Below, in pieces: positions 1-8,364 of a DNA stretch of 10,124 nt. The stretch lies in NCBI GenBank assembly GCA_025093555.1, contig JAIWNF010000210.1, forward strand, positions 1 through 10,124, read 5' to 3'. Under the pieces are notes generated by a model. It did not search any database. It was not told the DNA's origin and was given only the letters and a program-made list of their open reading frames with translations. Every line of letters starts with the position of its first letter. Within the stretch, counting starts at the first letter, position 1. The position numbers and the translations under genes are program-made. Source of the stretch: Circinella umbellata. Its lineage: Eukaryota; Mucoromycota; Mucoromycetes; Mucorales; Lichtheimiaceae.

Positions 1-256
1 ACAATTCCTTCCACGGATTTAAGTAATTATATAAACGATTTAACAATCAGATTCAAGCTGATTTATATTCAAAGACGAAATCGGTGAGTTAACAGATAAA
101 AGTATATTTCAAGAAACAAAACTGGTTATATGAGACTTCCGTATAGCACAATAACAATTTGATTAAAATAAAATACATGGATTTATACCGACCAGAAATA
201 TTAACTTATATATTGTATGAATAAGTCGGGCAATGGCTTAATATTAAGGAGAGAAA
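1..256 (+). repeat. Left terminal inverted repeat of the MULE
   Basis: Reading the reverse complement of 3422-3677 against this stretch gives a match along its whole length, with differences seen only at 236 (g versus a) and 239 (t versus g). The match stops at 257, where the two sides diverge. The outer tip reads ACAATTCCTTCC. It may extend left of the window. Confidence 0.95.
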
Positions 257-631
257 GAAAAGTAGGAATCATATTCGGTAAAAGCATATATAGTAAAGGG
301 GAGCAGCATAAATTCATGAAATATAAAGTATAAGAAAGAGACAGGTTAAGGCATAACGAAATAAATAAGAAAGGACAAAAAGAAAACATAAGAAGCATAT
401 ATAAATGATATGGCATAAAATAAATGATATGGCATAAAATAAAATATAGACAAGCATAAAAAGATTAAAAAAGATATAGTGGAAAGTGGAGTATAAATAG
501 AAAGAGAATGTGTCATAGTAAATAAATAAAAGTTATATAATGATATTAAGGGGAGTGGTTCTTAAGAATATAAAGTATATATATATATAGATGATCCAAT
601 AAGTAAATAATGATATAAAAATATAAAAGTA
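257..631. other. Purine-rich AT-rich spacer between MULE TIR and transposase 3' end
   Basis: No gene. The plus strand is almost entirely A, G and T with repeated short words such as GCATAA, GGCATAA and AAGCATATATAGTAAA. The minus-strand open frames here are artefacts of this composition. The style resembles the degenerate repeat at 7583-8230. Confidence 0.6.
402..439 (+). repeat. Perfect 19-bp tandem duplication
   Basis: TAAATGATATGGCATAAAA occurs at 402-420 and again directly at 421-439. It is probably slippage in the low-complexity spacer of the MULE. Confidence 0.9.
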
Positions 632-3228
632 CTAATAGTAACGGTTTTGATTGTTAGGATTAGTATTGCTGCTTTCATGCCGTTTTAAAGTAGACCATGC
701 ACTACTAAGCTGTTCTGCTACTTTGTTGATATATCTTGTAGCAGTTGGATCATAATTTGTACGGCTAACTTTGGTGAGTTGAGTGTTCAGCTTCTCAGCT
801 GATGTACTCAATCTAAGCAAGTATAATATTTTAAGTTATAAGTTATTTTTTCTTGAAAATAAAACGGTTGCCTCCACAACTATGTTTAACAAACCTTTCC
901 ATCGCCAAAACAAGTGCATCTTCTGGATCGTCAACTTGATGTTCAGTAGCTTGTGCGATTAAAAGGGGATTTACCTGTCGAGATGTTCTATCCATTAAAG
1001 CAATTTTTTCAATTCTATTTACTAGGAACATATGCTTACACAAAGCACCACTTCTGACATGATCTGGACATGTACATCCAATCATCGTGTCAGTTATTTC
1101 ATTAACATATACTTCATAAAATTGCCCTGGTGTTGTGAATGACATAACTGCTATATGGTTGGAATGATGTGCAACAATTAAACTTTGTGCATCATCCTCT
1201 ATATATTGAATAATTGAGTAAATATATAAAACACTTTGTTGTCATACTATATGAACATGTACCTGAGTAACTATATGCAACACGTCGTCGTTGTCTTTCA
1301 CTTTTATTCAGAACAACTGCACGAATGGAAAGTTGTGTTCATATATGATCATCCATTATGTCACATAAAAGAATTTCATATAGAACATAAACAAGAACAT
1401 CAACCCTTTGTTTTTTTAATGTTGACAGGTAAACTTCCTTCAACATACGGTGGTAGGATTCTTGCATATTATTAGTATCTATAAGCATATTTTGCTATAT
1501 ATATAGTATTAAAAAACACAATTTTTGCAAATTAAATTACTAATAAAAATAATACTTACATGACGCCAAGCATTTGCCCAACTCTCCTTTTTCACCAAAT
1601 ATTCTCGGTCAAAATAATCTAATAACTCAGTTCCATCCCAACCATCTTCAACCTGACACCATAATTCAAAATCTTCATATGAATAGTTGAAGTCATCTAT
1701 AGTTTCTGCTTTTATCATGGCTATCATTGCTTCAAAACCTTCATTTCGACGCATCTTTTTCTCATCTATAGTTTTTTGTACATCAGGAGTAGAAGTAACC
1801 TTTGATGCGATTTGTTTTTTCCAAGCACGGAGGATATGCCAATGGCATAATAAAATTTGGCAAGAATCACCTAATGCTTTACGAATTGCAAGGATCTCAG
1901 TATCTGAATTATCAATCATCATCTTGACAGGTCGAAATCCATGATTTTCATGAAGCCATTTAAGCCAATGCTCAACTGGTTGATGGGCTTCAGAGTTGGT
2001 AATCATCCAACAAAATGGAGCCCCTTTTCCAGTTGTATCACTTCTTGCAACAAGTGTATAAAGGAAACATCGTTCCCGATCATATCCAACACACGTACCA
2101 TGGGTTGAATCAAGGCACACAACACGACTGTTTTCACGTAAAAGCTATATATAGGATTAAGTATATAAAATAAAAAGCAAAAAAAAATGAAAAATGCTCA
2201 ACATACATTAATTTGCCAATTAGACATAAATGCAAAAAAAAACATGCCATCTTGAATTGAATCCATATTCTCATATAGACAATAATCTCCTTTTTCAACA
2301 ATAAAAGATTTCCACTTTATAAGGCTCTCACCCATATCCGAATCCGGTAAGCTCGTTTTTGTAGTGATTGAGTCATCAAATAATAAACTTCTTGGTATGT
2401 GATTCGCAAAACATTTGGAATTTCAGCAGTATTACTGCAAGAATTTTTTCTAATATTTCACGGTCAACACGTAACATATGTTTGATATTTTGCCAATCTA
2501 AATTTTGATCAACAAGATCACTAAGAGTTTTTTTTACTGAACGCGAGATAGGTGCTGAAACCAAGTCGTCAATTGAACCAGGAATATGACCGGTATGCTG
2601 CCAGTCATATGTTACTGATACTATTCCAGGACGGCTAGAAGTGCCTTTCACCTTAATAGATGCTGTACATCCACAAGGAATATTATCATGGCGTCGATTA
2701 TCATTATCAGATATAGGAGCTGGTATGCGATGGCGATGGCATTGATATACCTAAGAAAAATATATATAATCCATTTTTATTATATTGCGAAACTACATAT
2801 GAAAAAATATAAAACGCAAGGTGTTATTTCTTTATACATAGTAGAAATAGTACCTCCATAAAGGTACATGTCGTAGGACGACCACGTTTATTATTTTCGC
2901 ATGGCACATATTGTTGAAAAACAATCTTTGTTTGTTCCTCGGATGCTGTAATATGTTGATCAGCATCTTTATGGGCACCATATTTATTACAATATTCAAT
3001 ATTACGCTTTATGCAATATTCATTTGTTCGGTTATAAAACTTAAGTCCAAGACGGTCCTCTTCATCTTTAATCCATTGTTCATATTGCGATCGATACTTT
3101 TCTACTGTTACAACAGGAGATACAGGATCGACGGGAGCAACTGGCCCTGTATGTTGTTCTTTCAACAGATTAATAGCCTGTGCAATAACAGAAGAAACGT
3201 TCGTGATGGTCATGCTTTGGGTAGACAT
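632..3228 (-). pseudogene. MULE transposase, six exons, frame disrupted
   Basis: Catalyses excision and integration of the element in the nucleus. Exons read 3228-2854, 2750-2207, 2144-1560, 1494-1263, 1198-895 and 812-632. The five introns (103, 62, 65, 64 and 82 nt) have GT..AG ends (GTATGT and GTAAGT donors at 2206 and 1559) and all junction phases agree, giving about 740 codons. Exon 2 opens a Cys/His cluster (C129, C151, C153, H177, H180) like the WRKY/GCM-type N-terminal finger of MULEs. The catalytic core shows D319 in CLDSTHGT, D385 in MMIDNSD, the LCHWH signature at 406-410 and E514 in TNNMQESYH. A SWIM finger CxCx9CxH lies at 621-635. The product ends with a helical tail. Defects: exon 2 is 544 nt with frame changes near 2434 and 2341-2370 (two missing bases would restore phase), and a TGA sits at 1341-1339 (codon ~554), after the catalytic Glu but before SWIM. 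Sequencing error is an alternative explanation. Confidence 0.88.
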
Positions 3229-3299
3229 TGGTGGTAGTAAAAAAAAGAAATATTATAGTAGATGTAAAATATTCGAAAGTAAAGAAGAAAGAAGCACAT

Positions 3300-3308
3300 C
3301 ATATATAA
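3300..3308 (-). promoter_or_regulatory. Possible TATA element of the MULE transposase
   Basis: On the minus strand a TTATATATG stretch lies about 75 nt before the transposase ATG at 3228, a spacing like that of the two host-type genes in the window. The region is AT-rich, so chance is likely. Confidence 0.3.
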
Positions 3309-3421
3309 GGAGCATTTAAATTTATATTCGATATTAGGTACATCTTCTCATATTTTTATCGTCATTATCCCCTTTCCCCTTTATCTCACAGTATGCTCAA
3401 AAGACTTTCTATCCACTCCTA

Positions 3422-3677
3422 TTTCTCTCCTTAATATTCAGTCATTGCCCGACTTATTCATACAATATATAAGTTAATATTTCTGGTCGGTATAAATCCA
3501 TGTATTTTATTTTAATCAAATTGTTATTGTGCTATACGGAAGTCTCATATAACCAGTTTTGTTTCTTGAAATATACTTTTATCTGTTAACTCACCGATTT
3601 CGTCTTTGAATATAAATCAGCTTGAATCTGATTGTTAAATCGTTTATATAATTACTTAAATCCGTGGAAGGAATTGT
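3422..3677 (-). repeat. Right terminal inverted repeat of the MULE
   Basis: Inverted copy of 1-256, ending GGAAGGAATTGT at 3677. The match stops cleanly at 3677, where the copy at the left reaches the window edge. Confidence 0.95.
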
Positions 3678-4123
3678 AACATTGAAGAGGAAAGTCTATA
3701 CAACGCGCGTCGTGCAAGTCTTTGGTAATAATATGAATAACGCGCGTTATACACTATTTCAACATATTCAACTTACTGATTGCGTGCCTTTTCCATCAAT
3801 ATTAAACTTGGGATTATTAATTCATTAGGCGAATGACTATATAATGTTAAATCAGAAGTAATAAAAATATGTTGTTAATATGACGTTTGAAAGAAAAATA
3901 AAATAGCACTCGTGTCAAAGTCAATCCTTTTAAGCTTAAACAACAACACGCGTATTGTTTTACCTGCCAATCAGCTAAAAGAGCTGATTAGTCTAATTGT
4001 AGATTAAAAGGAAATGAGAACATTAGTATTACCGTTATTAAGAGTAGATCTTTCACTTTATAAATATGAAGAAGCGAATTAACATACCATTTTTTTTATC
4101 ACCATTATTGTAAAGAAAGAAAG

Positions 4124-4144
4124 AAAAAAAAAAAAAAAAAAAAA
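4124..4144 (+). repeat. 21-bp poly-A tract followed by GGG-AAA-CCCCCC
   Basis: An uninterrupted run of 21 A, preceded by GAAA repeats and followed by GGGAAACCCCCC at 4145-4156. It could be a simple repeat or the tail scar of a retrocopy. No target duplication or coding remnant is visible beside it. Confidence 0.8.
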
Positions 4145-4750
4145 GGGAAACCCCCCATTCTCAGCTCCTTCCATATTTGGGATTTTTCTGCGCAAAATTC
4201 AATTTTTGCCTATAAGAACCAGCATATAAACTCCATTATGGTACAAGAGCAGCTATGTATAAGATTAAAGAAGAGGGATTCAGTACTGGTATTATAGTCA
4301 AAGATGATAATAATAGATTATTTTAAAGATGGAGTGAAATTTACATTGTGTCATTTTGTTAGAGTAAAGAGGAGTAGAGTAAAAAGAAAGTTGCTGAAAA
4401 AAGAAGAATAAAAAATAATGACCAAATTAGGGTTAGCTGTGTTGGGATAAGAAAAATCTTTTTATGTTATTATGGCGTTGACCATTTTGCCAAGGTGTGT
4501 CATCACGGTGTAATGCACTGCTACTTGGTTTCTCTGCATAATGGATAAAATAACATTATTTTCTTTAATTTTTCATAAAAACCTCCAATAATAAAACCAG
4601 TACTCGTTATTCTTTTTTTCTTGGTGAATGAGCTAATTTTTAGGAAGTGTAGCTGTGTATATAAGATTATTGTATCAGAACAAGTGAAACTTTAATGATA
4701 AATTTGTCATTAGTATATCTTGAAAGGGAAATAAATAACAACCAAAAAAA

Positions 4751-4758
4751 TATAAAAG
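4751..4758 (+). promoter_or_regulatory. TATA box of the 4825 gene
   Basis: TATAAAAG, a canonical TATA box, 74 nt before the ATG at 4825. A transcription start about 30 nt downstream would leave a leader of roughly 40 nt. Another TATATAAG at 4658-4665 is farther away and less likely. Confidence 0.5.
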
Positions 4759-4824
4759 TTGCGGATCTAAATTAATGACCTTCTGTTTCAATAACTTCTC
4801 ATTAAATAAACATCTCCTTTTACT

Positions 4825-6132
4825 ATGCATACTTCTTCTATAATGGATGATAACTTCGACGATTTTACTGGAAGGTATGACAGCAGTACAGCTATTCCAG
4901 TACAACAAGTACCAGGACGTAATACTTTGGGATCGTTGGAAAATAGAGCTTCGAATTTCAACAGCAACAGCACCCTTTGGACTGAAATAGGTAAAATGCA
5001 CAGCTGGATCAACACTGCCGAGACAAAGTTTACCCACTTTGAAAAGTTGGTGGAAAGTCAAGCAGGGATTATTGATGCTGTAAATAAGCGTAATGCTGAG
5101 CTGGAGCGAGAGGTGCATGAGTTGAAGCATCAAATTGCTAAGAAGACAGAGAAGAAGACTCACAGTCCACGGGATAAATTCCTCTCGGTAATATTCATTA
5201 TTTTTTCTATTTTTTTTTGCAGCTTGACTGAAGAAAAATAATGATACTAAAGCAATATGGTTAATATCGTTTCAACAGAGTACGCTGAGAAGCCATTACA
5301 AGGGCAAGATGGTTCCGAAAGGGGCCATCTGGAGTTTTGATTATGACTTCGACCATGAAGAGAATAGCATGGTCAAAACTGCCCTTGTAAGCTATGCGCT
5401 GAAGACGGCAGATGACCTTGACTATGACTGGACTGCCGAAGTAATTGAGGAAAAGTTGGCTGCAGTATTTAAGAATGCGAGATATCGTAAGAAGCTTACG
5501 CCGCAACAACAGGAAACAGAGAAGCAAAAATCTCAGAAACGTAGTATTCGGAACAAGGTTTATTGATATTTTTCATCATTATCTAAAGCCTATGGTATAA
5601 ATGAAAATCTAACTGAAATTATACAATAGAAATATCACGCACGCCAAAAAATATACCAGAGGAACAGTGAGGCTCTCCTTGCTGAATTCAAGGATTGCGA
5701 TCGGCTCCTCGAACGGGATTTGATGTCGGATGAAGAAGACTTGTATGACGAATGGGAGGTAGTAGAGGAAAAAGCAGTGTTGTGCCCAACGTGGCGTTCT
5801 GAGAAGGTAATATATCTTAATTTTTTTTAAAGATATTTGTAAATAAAATGTGAACCAAGTGTTTCTAACATATAACTCTGTAATAGGCCAAAACATTTTA
5901 CAGCAAGTTAGATGAGCTGTTGCATCAGTCTAAGAAGAGGATAACTGGTATGAAGCGTGTTCATGGAGATCAGTACGTTATGGAAAAGGTGCTTTCAGAA
6001 GGTCAACGAACACGCTTGCCTTCTTGGGCCATAGTTCCATTGGTAGAACCACCTGTTTTATCAGTTCAACCTGATAATTCAGAACAACATAATATAAGCC
6101 CAGTTCAACCTGAGGCTCCTTCCGAACAATAA
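4825..6132 (+). CDS. Unrecognised coiled-coil, probably nuclear protein, four exons (354 aa)
   Basis: Function unknown. Exons 4825-5187, 5279-5557, 5630-5806 and 5887-6132 join in phase 0 throughout (introns 91, 72, 80 nt). Branch-like TACTAA (5245), CTAAC (near 5609) and CTAAC (near 5869) precede the acceptors. The first ATG follows a TATA box by 74 nt. Residues ~51-110 are a heptad-rich coiled coil; exon 2 is a compact helical segment starting with aromatic GAIWSFDYDF and ending in a basic, Gln/Lys-rich tail (~185-214). Exon 3 carries acidic MSDEED (246-251) and PTWRSE (267-272). Exon 4 has a basic stretch, LPSWAIV (317-323) and two VQP-type repeats before the stop. The ordering acidic SDEE, then P-x-WRS, then P-x-WA(I/V) resembles, from memory only, uncharacterised multi-copy fungal proteins of unknown role. 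DNA binding or a transposon accessory role is speculation. Confidence 0.82.
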
Positions 6133-6150
6133 CTATTATCTTTTATTTTA

Positions 6151-6156
6151 AATAAA
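6151..6156 (+). terminator. Probable polyadenylation signal of the 4825 gene
   Basis: AATAAA lies 19 nt after the stop codon at 6130-6132, in an AT-rich stretch just before the GC-richer GGTTGGGTTGGGCACGGGC segment. It is the only hexamer close to the gene end. Confidence 0.45.
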
Positions 6157-6765
6157 TAATGCTCACATGGTAGGGTGGTTGGGTTGGGCACGGGCTTTTT
6201 TAAGCTTAAAACAAAATTCTTTTTATCATTTTAGTTTTGGAGATAAATTTTATATTATGTGAAATTCAAAGAGAATAAAAACGGATGCAAATGGAGATGC
6301 ATTTGCTCAACAAGTGAATTTTACAATATAATATAGATTACAAGTAAATAATAAACATAACATATAGAAAAACACTCAATAAAATCAAACTGTACGTTGT
6401 CAAACAAATACATTTTCAACTAAAAGGTATCGGACACCTATATTTGGTATTTTGTTGTCTATAAGCTGTGATACAATTTTTTTTGACACTTACAATTTCC
6501 TTTTTTTTTTCTCTCACCATCTTTTTAACGATTGCTTCTTTTTTTATAAAAACTACCGTGATAAAACTATTTATATTAATGAATGTTCCATTTGATTGGC
6601 AAATCTATTTTTTTAGGAGTAGTGAGGTATGTAATATTAGTAATGTTTAATAACTTTTTTATAGTTCAAGATAGAATAAGCAATTCGTCACCACTTTTTT
6701 TTGTGCAACTTCTTTGTTTGGTATGTTGAAAACACCCAAGTACGGTTATGGGCCTCAAACGAAAG
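6157..6765. other. Intergenic region between the two plus-strand genes
   Basis: No gene supported. It contains the palindrome TTTTAAGCTTAAAA at 6198-6211 (a near copy is at 3928-3940), a small hairpin GCAAAT/ATTTGC near 6287-6306, and T-rich tracts. Open frames here are short, hydrophobic and composition-driven. Confidence 0.5.
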
Positions 6766-6773
6766 TATATAAA
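6766..6773 (+). promoter_or_regulatory. TATA box of the 6833 gene
   Basis: TATATAAA, followed by GG, 67 nt upstream of the ATG at 6833. The spacing is close to that of the TATA box of the preceding gene, which supports both start choices. Confidence 0.5.
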
Positions 6774-6832
6774 GGTTTGGAATCTGTAATAGCATAGACA
6801 TTACTCTTTTTACATTATCTTTAATTATTATT

Positions 6833-7538
6833 ATGAGTTTCAACACCAACTTTTGCCCTTCCCCCTCTCCTGTCAATGAGTATGCCGAACAGTAAGTATT
6901 TAAATTGTAACCTAGGTGATATATATATATATACTGTATTTTATTAACATAATCTTATATCAGATTGATTAGACACATAAAAGACGTGGACGATAAAGCC
7001 AGGGAAATTGCTCGCGAGCAACGCGATGTGTAAGTATTTATAATAATAATTAATGCTTTATGATTTGTATACTTACTACAGTGATTAGGATTGAAGACGC
7101 TCTCAGAAGTAAAGAAAAAGAAGTCATAGAGTATCTTGAAGATCGATATATTGCCTGCAGATATAAGAATTATCCTAAGGCTTCGAAGGTTTTGGATGCG
7201 TATGTATCGAATTTATATATCTCGTAATTGTCTATTCATAAAGCATGCTAAAAGATATATATTTTTATAGTGGACTTCCCTGCCGTCCCAACCAGTATAA
7301 TATGATTATAAAGATGCAGGAAGAAGAAGTATATAAGACCGATTCTGAAGTAGAAGAGTGGGTCGATGAAGATGATGAAGATGATAATGAAGAGGGCGAA
7401 GTTGATGAAGGAGACGAAGGCGATGAAGATGATGAAGAGGAGCTGTTGGGGAAGCGAAAGGCTTCCCCATCGCCTGAACCAGAAAAAAGAAGACCTGTCG
7501 CCGTCCTTCGGTATAATTTTTTTAATAAAAATATTTAA
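6833..7538 (+). CDS. Unrecognised acidic, probably nuclear protein, at least four exons
   Basis: Function unknown. Exons 6833-6891, 6964-7029, 7089-7199 and 7271 onward are separated by introns of 72, 59 and 71 nt with strong donors (GTAAGT, GTAAGT, GTATGT); all three junctions fall in phase 2 and keep the frame open. Residues 1-19 are Ser/Pro-rich, 20-78 are charged and helical with a coiled-coil look, and 105-136 are almost all Asp/Glu/Gly, coded by a GATGAAGATGAT-like repeat. Then comes KRKASPSPEPEKRRP (140-154), a bipartite nuclear-localisation-like cluster flanking SP sites. The end is uncertain: reading on gives a stop at 7536-7538 (167 aa), but GTATAA at 7511, CTAAC at 7549-7553 and AG at 7581-7582 could be a 72-nt intron leading in phase to a short exon that stops at 7644-7646 inside the repeat region. 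The true 3' part may have been lost there. Acidic-plus-NLS design suggests chromatin or histone binding, which is inference only. Confidence 0.7.
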
Positions 7539-7582
7539 TACACGGCATCTAACATACTACTGTTTTGGATCATATTGATTAG

Positions 7583-8230
7583 TATTCAAGAAAAATATGG
7601 TAGTCGAGAAAAAGGAAAAATGATTTTTATAAAAGAGTGCATATAGTAAAAAAAAGATGGATAACATAAGGGTGTATATATAAAAAGTTGGCATAGGAGG
7701 ACAGAAAATAAAAAGCATAAGTAAAAAAAACGGATGGATAACATAAGAGGATGTATATATAAAAAAGGATCGAGCATAAGTGGATAGAAAATAAAAAGCA
7801 CAGTTAAGAAAAAGATGGGTGTAATAAAACAATGCATATATAAAAAAGCACGGGTTATAAGAGAACAAAAAAAAAGGATAAGTGAGGAAAAGATGTGTAT
7901 CATAAAAGGATGTATGTATAAAAACATAGGGCATAATAAGACTAAAAAGATAGCATAATACAAAGCCCATACAAGAAAAGAAAAATGAGAGGCATAAGAA
8001 GTAGTAAGTAAAAAAAAAGTGGTATAAGAATAAGTATATAATGAATAAATAAATGGATGTCAGGATAAAGTGGATATAGTGAAAAAAAATAAAGAACATA
8101 TGATGGATAAAAAAAGATAATATAAATATAAATATAATGATATAGTATCAAGTGGATGGACGAAATTAATGATGAAAATATTAACGATGAATATGATATA
8201 TAGTAACAAAGCGAAAGTAAAGATGTTTGA
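7583..8230 (+). repeat. Purine-rich degenerate ~78-bp tandem repeat and decayed flank
   Basis: Almost no C on the plus strand. From 7644 to about 7956 a unit recurs: an A run, GATGG (7656, 7733, 7814; GATGT at 7892), an ATAACATAAG-type block, a GTATATATAAAAA-type block, then GCATAAG and AGAAAATAAAAAGCA-type blocks. The spacing of the GATG anchor is 77, 81 and 78 bp. Beyond 7956 the period dissolves but the vocabulary (GCATAA, AAGTGG, ATATAGT) continues to about 8220. The long hydrophobic minus-strand open frames here are by-products of the composition. Confidence 0.75.
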
Positions 8231-8354
8231 TTAACCAGTTGTCTTGCGAGGTAGAGGAATGACAACAAGTTTATCAGGACCATTAGGCGCAATAGCAATT
8301 GGTGAGAAAATTCGATGAACAGGTAATATACATTCCAAGGTCATCCTGCGGAAA
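8231..8354 (-). pseudogene. C-terminal coding remnant, possibly of a transposase
   Basis: A minus-strand open stretch ends at a TAA (8233-8231). The last ~40 residues include LPVHRIFSPIAIAPNGPD and end in VIPLPRKTTG. Their balanced amino-acid use is unlike the surrounding low-complexity DNA. A splice acceptor TTTCCGCAG precedes the ATGACCTTGG codons near 8340, so this may be a terminal exon. The open frame continues to 8434, but the upstream part is only translated ATCCG repeats of a hAT-like end, so the gene is cut there. A purine-rich spacer lies downstream, the same layout as the 3' side of the MULE at 1-3677. I do not recognise the family. Confidence 0.4.
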
Positions 8355-8364
8355 TGATTACAAC

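Larger units (their letters stand above)
1..3677 (-). mobile_element. Mutator-like (MULE) DNA transposon with long terminal inverted repeats
   Basis: A cut-and-paste DNA transposon. The sequence shows a 256-bp inverted repeat at 1-256 and 3422-3677, enclosing a minus-strand gene with the MULE transposase signatures (DDE residues, CxxH motif, SWIM finger). Long TIRs of 100-500 bp are typical of MULEs. The right tip at 3677 is followed by AACATTGAA (3678-3686), which would be the 9-bp target duplication, but the left tip lies exactly at the window edge, so the duplication and the true outer boundary cannot be confirmed. Between TIR and gene on the 3' side lies 375 bp of purine-rich spacer; on the 5' side about 190 bp. 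The transposase frame is damaged, so this copy probably depends on another for movement. Confidence 0.93.
3678..4824. other. Intergenic region, no gene seen
   Basis: No convincing open frame on either strand. Holds three CG-bearing ACGCGCG-like words (ACGCGCGTCG near 3703, the palindrome AACGCGCGTT near 3738, ACACGCGTAT near 3947), an 8-bp hairpin AATCAGCT/AGCTGATT at 3969-3989 with a 5-nt loop, and a 21-bp A run at 4124-4144 followed by GGGAAACCCCCC. The last few hundred bases form the promoter region of the downstream gene. Confidence 0.6.

Noticed and set aside
201..416. Minus-strand hydrophobic open frame of 71 codons
   Set aside because: It overlaps the MULE TIR and the low-complexity spacer, with no splice or promoter context.
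1236..1475. Plus-strand open frame of 79 codons
   Set aside because: It lies antisense to transposase exon 4, which has a clear MULE signature and matching splice sites.
2431..2520. A ~79-nt intron ending at TTCTTGCAG to explain the first frame change in the transposase
   Set aside because: It would need a poor GTTGAT donor and would remove codons that read well as MULE sequence. It also does not explain the second frame change.
4124..4156. Poly-A tract followed by GGGAAACCCCCC as a retrotransposon tail
   Set aside because: No coding remnant, no matching flanking duplication and no reverse-transcriptase signature nearby; a simple repeat is enough.
4427..4436. TTAGGGTTAG, a telomere-like word
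   Set aside because: Only about one and a half repeat units; expected by chance and not part of an array.
4675..5163. Minus-strand open frame of 162 codons
   Set aside because: It is antisense to exon 1 of the coiled-coil gene, whose frame, intron phases and TATA box are coherent. The antisense translation has no recognisable features.
6688..6876. Minus-strand open frame of 62 codons over the promoter and first exon of the acidic-protein gene
   Set aside because: Short, unsupported by context, and antisense to a spliced gene with good donors.
7644..7956. Regularly spaced repeats as a CRISPR array
   Set aside because: Units are degenerate, about 78 bp, contiguous without unique spacers, and the DNA is eukaryotic.
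7557..8298. Several long minus-strand open frames (180, 125 and 118 codons) rich in Phe, Leu and Tyr that look like membrane proteins
   Set aside because: They overlap each other in different frames within the purine-rich tandem repeat. Lack of C on the plus strand removes stop codons and makes T-rich, hydrophobic translations by composition alone.
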